The position numbers were made by a program, and so were the translations under genes. Of a stretch of 64,000 bases of DNA, positions 1 through 7,659 are shown piece after piece. This DNA is from Acetobacter aceti NBRC 14818. Its GTDB lineage: Bacteria > Pseudomonadota > Alphaproteobacteria > Acetobacterales > Acetobacteraceae. Each line of letters begins with the position of its first letter. Positions within the stretch are counted from its first letter, which is position 1. The stretch lies in the NCBI RefSeq assembly GCF_000193495.2, contig NZ_AP023410.1, forward strand, positions 3,123,501-3,187,500. Reading direction: 5' to 3'. The notes under the pieces were generated by a model. The model made no database searches, was not told where the DNA came from, and was given only the letters and a program-made list of their open reading frames with translations.

Positions 1-2
1 GA

Positions 3-584
3 AGAGACCATCTGATCGGCCACTACAAGGTCGGCGCGATGTATGACAATTCAAAATATGACGATCTGTACAGGGATATCTACGGTCATGCCTGGGTGAC
101 GTCGGGACAGCCTGCGCGGCGTCAGAGCGGGCAGACCTCCATGTGGGTCATGATCGACCAGATGCTGGTGCGTCATGGTGATGGACCAATGAATGGTTTC
201 ATCATCGGCGGTCAGTACAGTTACGCCTCGGGTCAGACCTCGGCGATGAAGAATCACCTTGTCGGGGTGATCATGGATACTGGCCACTGGTGGAACAGGC
301 CGAAGGATATGGTCGGGTTTGCATTCCAGTGGGCAGAGTTCAGCCGTTCGGCCATCAGGCAGCAGGAAGCGTCTCAGGCTGCGGGGCTGCCGTTCCAGGG
401 GACGAATTTCGGTGTGCCGTATGGCATCCAGTCTCATGAAAACATCTATGAGTTTTTCTACACGATCCAGGTCATGCCCGGCATCAGTGTGCAGCCTGAT
501 TTCCAGTATATCCAGCGGCCCGGCGGAAGCACGGTCTTCAAGAATGCCGCTGTCTTCAGCTCGGCGTTCAGCTTTACGCTCTGA
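3..584 (+). CDS. Carbohydrate porin, OprB-like (C-terminal part)
   Basis: The frame is open from the first bases of the window, so this is the 3' part of a longer gene; about 193 residues are visible. The sequence alternates short polar and aromatic stretches typical of outer-membrane beta-strands and ends in a strand-like segment closing FSFTL. A tract near the end with paired aromatic residues and IQVMPGISVQPDFQYI resembles the last strands of OprB-type carbohydrate-selective porins, which let sugars diffuse across the outer membrane and are common in acetic acid bacteria. No signal peptide can be seen because the start lies outside. A strong hairpin terminator follows about 70 bp downstream. 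The family call is from recognition of the C-terminal strands; substrate is unknown. Confidence 0.75.
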   Translation, partial: RDHLIGHYKVGAMYDNSKYDDLYRDIYGHAWVTSGQPARRQSGQTSMWVMIDQMLVRHGDGPMNGFIIGGQYSYASGQTSAMKNHLVGVIMDTGHWWNRPKDMVGFAFQWAEFSRSAIRQQEASQAAGLPFQGTNFGVPYGIQSHENIYEFFYTIQVMPGISVQPDFQYIQRPGGSTVFKNAAVFSSAFSFTL

Positions 585-654
585 TTTTTTTTGCGAGTGA
601 TGGCAGGTTCCGAAAACCTCTCATAATGTGTTGCGTTATTGAAGCAGGGATAAC

Positions 655-689
655 GAGGTCTGCATCCAGATAAGGCAGACCTCTTTTTC
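655..689 (+). terminator. Rho-independent terminator after the porin gene
   Basis: A perfect 9-bp stem (GAGGTCTGC at 655-663, GCAGACCTC at 675-683) with an 11-base loop is followed directly by five T. It separates the porin gene from the sigma factor gene. Confidence 0.85.
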
Positions 690-771
690 TCGTGATCAAA
701 AAAATCTCTGTCTTATGGAACGAATGACTGTCGCCATTCATTGATCCCGTAAGAATAATAGGGGAAAAAAG

Positions 772-1362
772 ATGGCTGATACCTTCCAGACCCAGATCGT
801 TGCTATCCTGCCGAAGCTTCGCGTGCAGGCTCTTGCTCTCACCAGAAATCGTGCCCAGGCAGAAGATCTGGTGCAGGATGCTGTATGCAACGCTCTTGGA
901 GCTCGTGACAGCTTTATTCCCGGAACAAATTTCGCGGCATGGATGCATCGGATCCTGCGGAATCGCTTCATCTCGGATCTGCGCAAGCGCAGAGCGACGA
1001 CGGACATTGATGACCTTCCTGGGGACATGCTTTCCAGCAAGGCCGACCATGAAGATCGTCTGGCTGTAAAGGATCTGAGTTTTGCTCTCGCGCGCCTGCC
1101 TGCTGACCAGCGTGAGGCGCTGGTCTTGGTGGTGTTACAGGGTATGAGCTACCAGGAGCTTGCTGAAGCGACTGGTTGTGCGGTAGGAACGGCCAAAAGC
1201 CGTGTTTTCCGTGCGCGCCGCCAGCTTGAAGCCTGGATGATGGGAGAGTTGCCTGAGAGTGATCGTCTGCGTCAGCAAGCGATGGCTTTGCGCCATGAGG
1301 TTGAAGAGCGCCGTAAACATTTCGATAATCGTCCTGTGGTAACAAATGCCGCAGTCGTGTAA
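772..1362 (+). CDS. EcfG-type RNA polymerase sigma factor
   Basis: This 196-residue protein has the two-domain layout of an ECF sigma factor. Region 2 (about residues 10-80) includes AEDLVQDAV and the FAAWMHRILRN block that binds core and the -10 element. Region 4 (about residues 105-155) has LPADQREALVLV followed by a helix-turn-helix, YQELAEATGCAVGTAKSR. There is no receiver domain, so it is not PhyR. The next gene is a NepR-like anti-sigma factor and the third a HisKA_2 kinase, the usual partners of EcfG, the general stress response sigma factor of Alphaproteobacteria. The last ~40 residues are a basic and acidic tail beyond region 4. The start is the ATG at 772, preceded by a GGGGA ribosome-binding sequence. 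I looked for the GGAAC/CGTT autoregulatory promoter upstream and found no copy with proper spacing. Confidence 0.85.
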   Translation: MADTFQTQIVAILPKLRVQALALTRNRAQAEDLVQDAVCNALGARDSFIPGTNFAAWMHRILRNRFISDLRKRRATTDIDDLPGDMLSSKADHEDRLAVKDLSFALARLPADQREALVLVVLQGMSYQELAEATGCAVGTAKSRVFRARRQLEAWMMGELPESDRLRQQAMALRHEVEERRKHFDNRPVVTNAAVV

Positions 1363-1415
1363 GAAACTGGCGGCGCTCCGAGAAATGAAGTGTTAAACGG
1401 GGAAGGTTCTGCTGT

Positions 1416-1655
1416 ATGAATGGCGATAGCTTCCCGACATCATGCCTGGAATCGTCTGAATACCTGCCGGGGTGGTTGTCGATGTCAGCCAGAAACCGAA
1501 AATCCAGTTCTTCCGCAAAAAGCGGAAAGAAAGAGGACGACGCGTTCGATATCTGGCTGAAGCGTGGCCTTCATCAGCTTTTCGACGATGTCGCGAATGA
1601 GCCTATTCCGGAAGAGCTTCTTCGTCTCCTTGAGGAAGATGAGGATGATCAGTGA
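1416..1655 (+). CDS. NepR-like anti-sigma factor
   Basis: The 79-residue product carries the NepR core at about residues 46-73: an amphipathic helix WLKRGLHQLFDDV, then NEPIP, then a second helix EELLRLLE, ending in an acidic tail. In NepR proteins these two helices sandwich the EcfG sigma factor until phosphorylated PhyR takes NepR away. It lies 53 bp downstream of the sigma factor on the same strand, which fits a cognate pair. The basic, Ser/Lys-rich N-terminal half is poorly conserved in the family. An internal ATG at 1482 would give a 57-residue protein containing the whole core, so the true start is uncertain. PhyR itself is not in this window. Confidence 0.8.
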   Translation: MNGDSFPTSCLESSEYLPGWLSMSARNRKSSSSAKSGKKEDDAFDIWLKRGLHQLFDDVANEPIPEELLRLLEEDEDDQ

Positions 1656-1802
1656 GAGAGTGCGGTCTGTTCGTGTCCCCATGTGATGCTGGAGGGATGT
1701 GAATGGGTATGTGTGCTTTTATCGTCATGTCCCGTGTCCTCTCCGAGAAGGTCTGTGTGTTGGCTGACGGTTGCCTTCTGATAACACGACACAAAACGTA
1801 AA

Positions 1803-3611
1803 ATGACGGGAGATGGTCCTCAGCCCGGCTGGCGATCCTATCGTTTTCTGGTTTCCTTTCTGATCGGTATCGCAGGTCTGTTCGACTCGGTCAGAAGCCG
1901 GATGGTTATTGTCATCATGGGCTCTGTGCTGCCTGTCGCCGCGCTTGGAAGTGTGGTCATCTGGCAGGATTATATCCGCCTTAATGAAGCAGGTATCCAA
2001 CGCGGCAAACTGGCGTTTTCAGAACTCGAAAAGTATCTCGACGGCGAAACATTTCGTACTGTTGCGATGTTGCAGCAGATTGGACAGGCTGCTGATGATA
2101 GTTCCCTCCGCAATCTGCTGCTGCTTGCTCAGGCGGCAAGCAAGGGGCGTTACTGTCTCCTTGCTGTTATCGATGGGAAAGGAGGCTTGCAGGATGTTCT
2201 GACCGGCTCGGATTCTGCTGACGGCAACTGTCTCGACATTGCCCGCAGTATGACGCCTGCCAAACAATCTGCCCGGCTGTGGGTGTACGGGGGGCACCCC
2301 TATCTGAAGATTGTTCAAGAACTTCCGGCAGCCGATAGTGACGACGAAAAACGTTTTCTGGTGGCGATCCAGCCGATCGGCTGGGAACCGGGTTTATCGG
2401 ATGAGGCGTCCTCATCCCATGATGGGATGGAAAAGGCCTCTTCAAAATCCCTGTCAGCCTGGTTTGTCATGGACGACAAATCGCTGGTGTCGGTTTGCCC
2501 GCAATGTGCCTGGATGGCTCCCATTGACATGACGGTCAGTCAAGCGGCGATCGAAGCCCGCCATCGTGCTGAACAAAGGCGTATTGTGGAACGTAGGGCC
2601 AGCCGGTCCTATGTTTATGGTCCTGTTGGTCAGGCTGATTTTGCTCTCATTGAAGTTCGGCGGCTCCCGGAAGAAAAACGTGCACTTTTCCTGCTGTTTG
2701 GCTGGATTGCGATGGTTGCTGTCCTGCTGCTTACGGGTTTGGTCGGGATTATGGTGGCGGGCCAGAAGCTGGTTATCGAACCCCTGAACCAGTTGACACG
2801 GGATGTCGAAAGCTGGCTGAAGAAAGGAAAGTTCGAGAGTGTGGCGGATTCCTCCTGTATGCCGCGGGAGTTTCGCAAACTTTCCGGTGCGTTCGGGACT
2901 GCGACGTGGCGGCTGGCCCATCGTGAAGCCGAACTGGAAGCCGCATTGGAACACCAGAAGCGGCTGGTGGCGGAAATCCATCACAGGGTGAAAAACAACC
3001 TCCAGATTGTCGGCTCTCTTCTGAGTCTGCAGGCTAACCGGGTGTCAGACAGCGATACCCGTGCGGCGCTACTGGTCGCCCGGAACCGTGTGAGAATTCT
3101 CTCGATGCTACAGCGTCATCTCTATGTTGGCGACGAACTGGCTGATTTGAGAATGGCCGAGTTTCTACCCATTCTGATACAACAGATACAGCAGACCACA
3201 CCGGATGATGTGCGTAGTCGGGTGACGATTGAAGAGGAGGCGGGAAATGTTGTGCTTCCGCCTGATCTGGCGACTCCTGTTGTGCTGATTATCTCCGAAG
3301 CGTTGCAGAATGCTCTGCATTATGGATTCCCGACAAGCCGGACTGGAACTGTGCGCGTCTCTCTTGCCCGGAAAGAGAATATTCTGACGCTGATGGTGGA
3401 GGATGACAGTGAGAGCACCGCCGCTTTGCAGGCGGGTCTTGATGAAGGCGGGCTTGGTTTGCAACTGGTTCGGGGATTTGCAAGACAGATCGGCGGAACC
3501 CTCCGTATCGAGGAACAGGACGGGTTGCGTGTTATCGTGACCTGTCCCGTAAAACAGGCGCGACGGGAGGACGGCGGGAAGGAGCCTCCAATTCCCGGAA
3601 TGCGACGCTGA
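1803..3611 (+). CDS. Membrane sensor histidine kinase, HisKA_2 type
   Basis: This is a 602-residue kinase. A first transmembrane helix lies near residues 34-56. A periplasmic sensor region of about 240 residues without a recognised fold follows. A second transmembrane helix lies near 296-322, then a HAMP-like linker. The HisKA_2 dimerisation block has EIHHRVKNNLQ, with the likely phospho-acceptor His394, and the HATPase domain has the N box (SEALQNALHYGF) and glycine-rich box (DEGGLGLQLVRGF). HisKA_2 and HWE kinases commonly feed the PhyR-NepR-EcfG stress pathway, and its place just after the sigma and anti-sigma genes supports that role. The signal is unknown. The gene starts at an ATG about 150 bp after nepR and may have its own promoter. 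Confidence 0.85.
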   Translation: MTGDGPQPGWRSYRFLVSFLIGIAGLFDSVRSRMVIVIMGSVLPVAALGSVVIWQDYIRLNEAGIQRGKLAFSELEKYLDGETFRTVAMLQQIGQAADDSSLRNLLLLAQAASKGRYCLLAVIDGKGGLQDVLTGSDSADGNCLDIARSMTPAKQSARLWVYGGHPYLKIVQELPAADSDDEKRFLVAIQPIGWEPGLSDEASSSHDGMEKASSKSLSAWFVMDDKSLVSVCPQCAWMAPIDMTVSQAAIEARHRAEQRRIVERRASRSYVYGPVGQADFALIEVRRLPEEKRALFLLFGWIAMVAVLLLTGLVGIMVAGQKLVIEPLNQLTRDVESWLKKGKFESVADSSCMPREFRKLSGAFGTATWRLAHREAELEAALEHQKRLVAEIHHRVKNNLQIVGSLLSLQANRVSDSDTRAALLVARNRVRILSMLQRHLYVGDELADLRMAEFLPILIQQIQQTTPDDVRSRVTIEEEAGNVVLPPDLATPVVLIISEALQNALHYGFPTSRTGTVRVSLARKENILTLMVEDDSESTAALQAGLDEGGLGLQLVRGFARQIGGTLRIEEQDGLRVIVTCPVKQARREDGGKEPPIPGMRR

Positions 3612-3662
3612 CACGTCACATGCCCTCTGTTTCCGGAGCCGAGTCTTCGGTATAGGGGCCGC

Positions 3663-5399
3663 ATGAGTGAGAGTAAGGCAGCCATAAAGGCCTGGACCAA
3701 GACGCAGGCGCGTCTGGGACTGCGTGCGGTGCGTCCGTCCATTGTTCTGGGCATTGTTTCCAGTCTGACGGGAGCCGCCCAGTTCTGGTGCGTGGCCAAT
3801 ATCCTCGGCCCGGCGCTGACAGATTTCGTGACTCCTTCAGGCCATGGCGCAGGAACACCGGTTCCGGTCTGGCCTCTGCCTGCTTTTGTCTTCCTCGCGC
3901 TTCTTCGTATCGCAATCAATTTTCTCAGTGAAAATGCCTCCGCGATGGCAGGACGACGCGCCCGTAGTCGCTTGCGGAACGAAGTGCTCGGCTCAATCGT
4001 CGGGGCTGGCCCTGCCGTGCTGCGTCATGCGCATAGTGGTGCTCTGGCGGCGCTGGCGGTCGACCGGATCGAAGCGCTGGATGGCTACTTCACCCGGTGG
4101 GCTCCGGCTTCCGTGCTGTGGGTGGCCTCGCCGTTCGTGCTGGCCGTGCTGACCGCGTTCGTGCAGCCTCGTGCAGCCTTGATTCTGGCGCTCTGCGGTC
4201 TCTTCGTGCCGTTCGCGCAGGCGCTGTTCGGCATTGGCGCCGCTGTCGCGTCCCGCAAGCAGTTCCTCGCCATGACCCGGCTTCAGGCCCGCTTTCTGGA
4301 TCGCATGCGCGGCATCGCCACCATCGTTCTGGCGGGCCGTGCGGACGATGAGGCCCAACGTCTCGGGCAGGCTGCCGATGATCTGCGTAAACGGACAATG
4401 AAAATCCTGCGGGTGGCGTTTCTGTCTTCCGCTTCCATCGACTGCGCCATGATCGTTGCGCTCATCCTGATTGCACTGATCGACGGACGGCATGTTCAGG
4501 CCGCCATTCATACGACCGATGCCGCGACATTCCGCTCAATGGTAACGGCCAGCCTCTTTGCGCTGCTGATTGTTCCGGAATTTTTCGCGCCTCTGCGTGG
4601 GTTGGCGCTCGCCTATCAGGATCGTGCGCTCGTGCAGGGAGCCGCCGAAGATATTCTGGCGCTCCCGGCAGAGGTTGCCGCCACGGGCGAGACACATCAG
4701 CTTCGCGTGGCGGCCAATGACGGCGTGGCGATCGCGTTTGAAAATGTTTCGTTTGTCTGGGATGAGGCACGCGGGCGGGCGCTGGACGATGTCTCGTTCT
4801 CGGTCGCAGCCGGAGAAACCGTGATTCTTTCCGGTCCATCGGGAGCAGGCAAGTCCACGGTGATGGAACTGCTGTTGGGCTTCATCAAACCGACTTCCGG
4901 ACGCATTACGTTCAACGGCGTCGATATGCAGACGATCGCCCCGACAAGTCTGATGCGCCTGATCTCCTGGATCGGACAGCGACCGATCCTGTTCGCAGGC
5001 TCATTGCGGGAAAATATCCTTTTCGCCCGACCGGACGCCACCGAGGAAGAACTGGAACAGGCTGTTCACGCAGCTTCTGTGGACCGCTTCCTCGACAGTC
5101 TGCCGGACGGAATTGAAACCATGATCGGCGAGGGCGGGTTTGGTCTGTCCGGTGGGCAGGCGCAACGCATCGCGATTGCCCGTGCCTATCTGAAGAACGC
5201 GCCGGTTCTGCTGCTGGATGAGCCAACGGCCTATCTCGATCCAGTGACGGAAGGAGATGTTTTCGAGAGCCTTGAAACATTGGCTCAGCATCGCACCGTA
5301 ATTCTCGCCAGTCATTCGACGGCGCTTCAGGTGTTTCAGGGACAGAGGATCGAACTGTCAGAGGGCCGGATTGCCGGTGCCGGAGGAGAGGCAGGATGA
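3663..5399 (+). CDS. cydD: Thiol-reductant ABC exporter subunit CydD
   Basis: The 578-residue protein is a half-transporter: an N-terminal membrane domain with about six helices (residues 20-320) followed by an ABC ATPase. The ATPase has Walker A GPSGAGKST, signature LSGGQAQR and Walker B VLLLDEPT with the switch His in LASHST. CydDC is a heterodimer in the inner membrane that exports cysteine and glutathione to the periplasm and is needed to assemble cytochrome bd oxidase. The next gene encodes a second half-transporter of the same build, which fixes the order cydD-cydC. Cytochrome bd genes cydAB are not in the window. The gene opens 51 bp after the kinase gene. Confidence 0.9.
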   Translation: MSESKAAIKAWTKTQARLGLRAVRPSIVLGIVSSLTGAAQFWCVANILGPALTDFVTPSGHGAGTPVPVWPLPAFVFLALLRIAINFLSENASAMAGRRARSRLRNEVLGSIVGAGPAVLRHAHSGALAALAVDRIEALDGYFTRWAPASVLWVASPFVLAVLTAFVQPRAALILALCGLFVPFAQALFGIGAAVASRKQFLAMTRLQARFLDRMRGIATIVLAGRADDEAQRLGQAADDLRKRTMKILRVAFLSSASIDCAMIVALILIALIDGRHVQAAIHTTDAATFRSMVTASLFALLIVPEFFAPLRGLALAYQDRALVQGAAEDILALPAEVAATGETHQLRVAANDGVAIAFENVSFVWDEARGRALDDVSFSVAAGETVILSGPSGAGKSTVMELLLGFIKPTSGRITFNGVDMQTIAPTSLMRLISWIGQRPILFAGSLRENILFARPDATEEELEQAVHAASVDRFLDSLPDGIETMIGEGGFGLSGGQAQRIAIARAYLKNAPVLLLDEPTAYLDPVTEGDVFESLETLAQHRTVILASHSTALQVFQGQRIELSEGRIAGAGGEAG

Positions 5400-5442
5400 A
5401 CTGTTCTCCAGCACATGAAATCGGCATGAGAGGGGACTGTTC

Positions 5443-7134
5443 ATGAGCCGACCATCTTCCCGGGATGTGACTGCGCGCGAGCGGGCCGACCGTGACGCCC
5501 TGATCCGTATTGTCGAAGTCTGGCGTCCGCATGCGGCGCGTCTGACCATGGGGCTGGTGCTTTCGCTGCTGGCCGTTCTTGCCGGGCTGGCTCTGATGAG
5601 TAGCGCTGGCCTGCGTTTCGCCGGGGCTGCGCTGGGGATGGTGCTTGTCACCGCCACATCGCTCCGTGTGCTGGGTCTGGGGCGCATCGTTCTGCGCTAT
5701 TCCGAGCGTCTGTATGCCCATGACGCCATGTTCAGGGCGCTTGCCACCTTGCGGGTGTGGTTCTTTCGGTCCTTGGCGCAGGGTGCGGCAGCTGGTCTGG
5801 GCTTTCGGCGCGCGGGCGATCTGCTGTCCCGGCTTGTGTCGGATATCGAGACACTGGACGGTCTTTATCTCCGCCTTCTGCTGCCGCTGGCTGGAGCCTG
5901 CCTGACATTCCCCGTTCTGGTGCTGGTGATCTGCAATACCAACTCATTGTTGGGTATCCTGATCGGTATTCTCTTTGCCCTGTCGGCTTTCATCATGCCG
6001 CTCGCTGCGGCTCGACTGAGTCGCAAGGAAGGGACCGGTCTCAGCCACGCACAGGCGGCGCTTCGCGTTGGTGTGCTGGACCTTGTCAGCGGCATGCGCG
6101 AAATCCGGGCTTTCGGCGCTGGACCGCGAATTATTGATCAGGTCAACAGCGCGACCAGCCGTCTACTCACGCGTCAGGCCCAGCTCTCGCGGCGCATGGC
6201 GTTTGTCGGCGCGCTGTCCAGTGTCTGCACGCAGACAGCCCTGCTTCTCCTGCTGGCCGCCATTGCGGGTGTCGGGTTCGATCGTATCCCCGCCGTGCAG
6301 GGTGTCGGGCTGATGTTCCTGACCTTCGCCTGTTTTGAAGGTGTGTCGGGTCTTACCCGTGCGGGCATGCTGGCCGGAAATATGGGGGCTGCGGCGCACC
6401 GGGTGGTGGCGATTGCCGATGAGCATCCGCGTCCTGTGCAGACTGTGCAGCCGGCGACCGTGATGCCTACCCATTTCGACATCGCCTTCGAGCATGTTGC
6501 GTTTCACTGGCGGGCTGATCGCCCCGCCGTATTCAGTGATTTCTCCCTGAACATCCCGGCGGGTAGCCGGGTCGCGCTGCTGGGGCCTTCGGGCGCAGGG
6601 AAATCCACGTTGGCGGCACTGCTCCTCAAGGCGGCTTTCCCTCAGGAGGGAAAGATCCTGATTGGCGGCGTCGACATCGCTGCTCTGCCAGATGTCTGGC
6701 TCCGTCAGCACATCGCATGGCTGTCACAGGCGACGCATCTGTTTGATGACACGATCCGCAATAACCTGCTGCTTGGCAGGCCAGATGCGGATGAGGACGC
6801 TCTGTGGAAAGCGCTTGACGAAGCGGCTGTCGGTGACTTCGTACGTACGCTTCCTGACGCGCTCGATACATGGCTCGGCGAAGGCGGCGTCAAGGTGTCG
6901 GGCGGGCAGGGGCGTCGCATTGCACTGGCGCGGACCTTGTTGTCTGAAGCGCCGATCCTTGTTCTGGACGAGCCTGCAACGGGTCTCGACGCCCAGACCG
7001 AGCAGGACTTCTTCCTTACCCTGAACCGCGTTGCGCAGGGGCGGACTGTGATCCTGATCGCCCATCGCCTGACCGGGGTTGAGCAACTCGATCATGTCTG
7101 GCGTATCGCTGGCGGGGAAGCGGTCCCGGTATAA
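5443..7134 (+). CDS. cydC: Thiol-reductant ABC exporter subunit CydC
   Basis: This 563-residue half-transporter partners CydD. Its membrane domain spans about residues 25-310 and its ATPase domain has Walker A GPSGAGKST, the signature VSGGQGRR and Walker B ILVLDEPA followed by TGLDAQT. The signature motif departs from the canonical LSGGQ (VSGGQ), which is common in one partner of asymmetric ABC exporters. It starts at the ATG at 5443, 43 bp after cydD, and is presumably co-transcribed. A hairpin region lies just behind the stop codon. Confidence 0.9.
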   Translation: MSRPSSRDVTARERADRDALIRIVEVWRPHAARLTMGLVLSLLAVLAGLALMSSAGLRFAGAALGMVLVTATSLRVLGLGRIVLRYSERLYAHDAMFRALATLRVWFFRSLAQGAAAGLGFRRAGDLLSRLVSDIETLDGLYLRLLLPLAGACLTFPVLVLVICNTNSLLGILIGILFALSAFIMPLAAARLSRKEGTGLSHAQAALRVGVLDLVSGMREIRAFGAGPRIIDQVNSATSRLLTRQAQLSRRMAFVGALSSVCTQTALLLLLAAIAGVGFDRIPAVQGVGLMFLTFACFEGVSGLTRAGMLAGNMGAAAHRVVAIADEHPRPVQTVQPATVMPTHFDIAFEHVAFHWRADRPAVFSDFSLNIPAGSRVALLGPSGAGKSTLAALLLKAAFPQEGKILIGGVDIAALPDVWLRQHIAWLSQATHLFDDTIRNNLLLGRPDADEDALWKALDEAAVGDFVRTLPDALDTWLGEGGVKVSGGQGRRIALARTLLSEAPILVLDEPATGLDAQTEQDFFLTLNRVAQGRTVILIAHRLTGVEQLDHVWRIAGGEAVPV

Positions 7135-7180
7135 GCCGGGGACGATATCTCCCCGGCGGAGAGCCCGCTTACGCTCTTTT
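7135..7180 (+). terminator. Possible terminator after cydC
   Basis: Two tandem hairpins follow the cydC stop: GCCGGGGA/TCCCCGGC (7135-7157, 7-base loop) and AGAGC/GCTCT (7160-7177) ending in TTTT. The first stem is strong but lacks a U tract; the second is short but has one. Confidence 0.5.
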
Positions 7181-7273
7181 GTTGACCTTCTGCTCTCGCG
7201 CAGGCACGAGAAACGAACTCGGCCAGTCTGACGTCAGGACGGCTCCGGCCCATCAAATCGCGAGGAGTGGATC

Positions 7274-7651
7274 ATGCGTCGTCTTTTTTCTGTTGTCAGT
7301 CTTTGTGCGCTAGCCGCCTGTGCCGATCAGGGACCGGGACGGCAGTATGTCGTCTTTTTCAGCCAGGGTTCATCGGCGCTCGACGACACTTCGCTTTCGG
7401 TCGTGGAAAAGGTTGCTGAAAAAGCGAGACATTATTCCGACAGGGTCGTGGTTGTGGAAGGCTATGCCCGCCAGAATGGCGATCTCTCCACGGAATCGCT
7501 TCTTGCTGTCCAGCGGGCCAAGGCCGTGTCGCAACAGCTTATGGCAGACGGCGTTTCTCCAAAGCGCATTCGTGAAACAACCCGGCCTCCTTCCAACGCG
7601 CAAGGTGTCGTAGGCTCCCGTCGTGTCGAGATAGAACTGCTCGCTCAGTAA
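7274..7651 (+). CDS. OmpA-family lipoprotein
   Basis: The 125-residue product begins with a lipoprotein signal: charged MRR, a hydrophobic core and the lipobox LAAC, with the acylated Cys at residue 16. The rest is a compact OmpA C-terminal-like domain (about residues 25-123). It has the VVFFSQGSSALDD start, VVVEGYAR in the middle, and a final GSRRVEIEL that matches the NRRVE-type motif used to bind peptidoglycan diaminopimelate. The likely role is anchoring the outer membrane to the cell wall. The central motif has Tyr-Ala-Arg where many members have His-Thr-Asp, so peptidoglycan binding may be altered. It lies 8 bp before recQ on the same strand. A GAGGAG ribosome-binding sequence precedes the ATG. 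Confidence 0.75.
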   Translation: MRRLFSVVSLCALAACADQGPGRQYVVFFSQGSSALDDTSLSVVEKVAEKARHYSDRVVVVEGYARQNGDLSTESLLAVQRAKAVSQQLMADGVSPKRIRETTRPPSNAQGVVGSRRVEIELLAQ

Positions 7652-7659
7652 ATCCGCCT

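Noticed and set aside
717-751. GGAAC followed by CGTA upstream of the sigma gene as an EcfG promoter
   Set aside because: The spacing is about 26 bp instead of 16-17 and the -10 is not CGTT.
4912-5721. 269-codon minus-strand frame across the cydD/cydC junction
   Set aside because: Spans two confidently assigned genes and is low-complexity, with many Arg/His/Gln residues as expected of a shadow frame.
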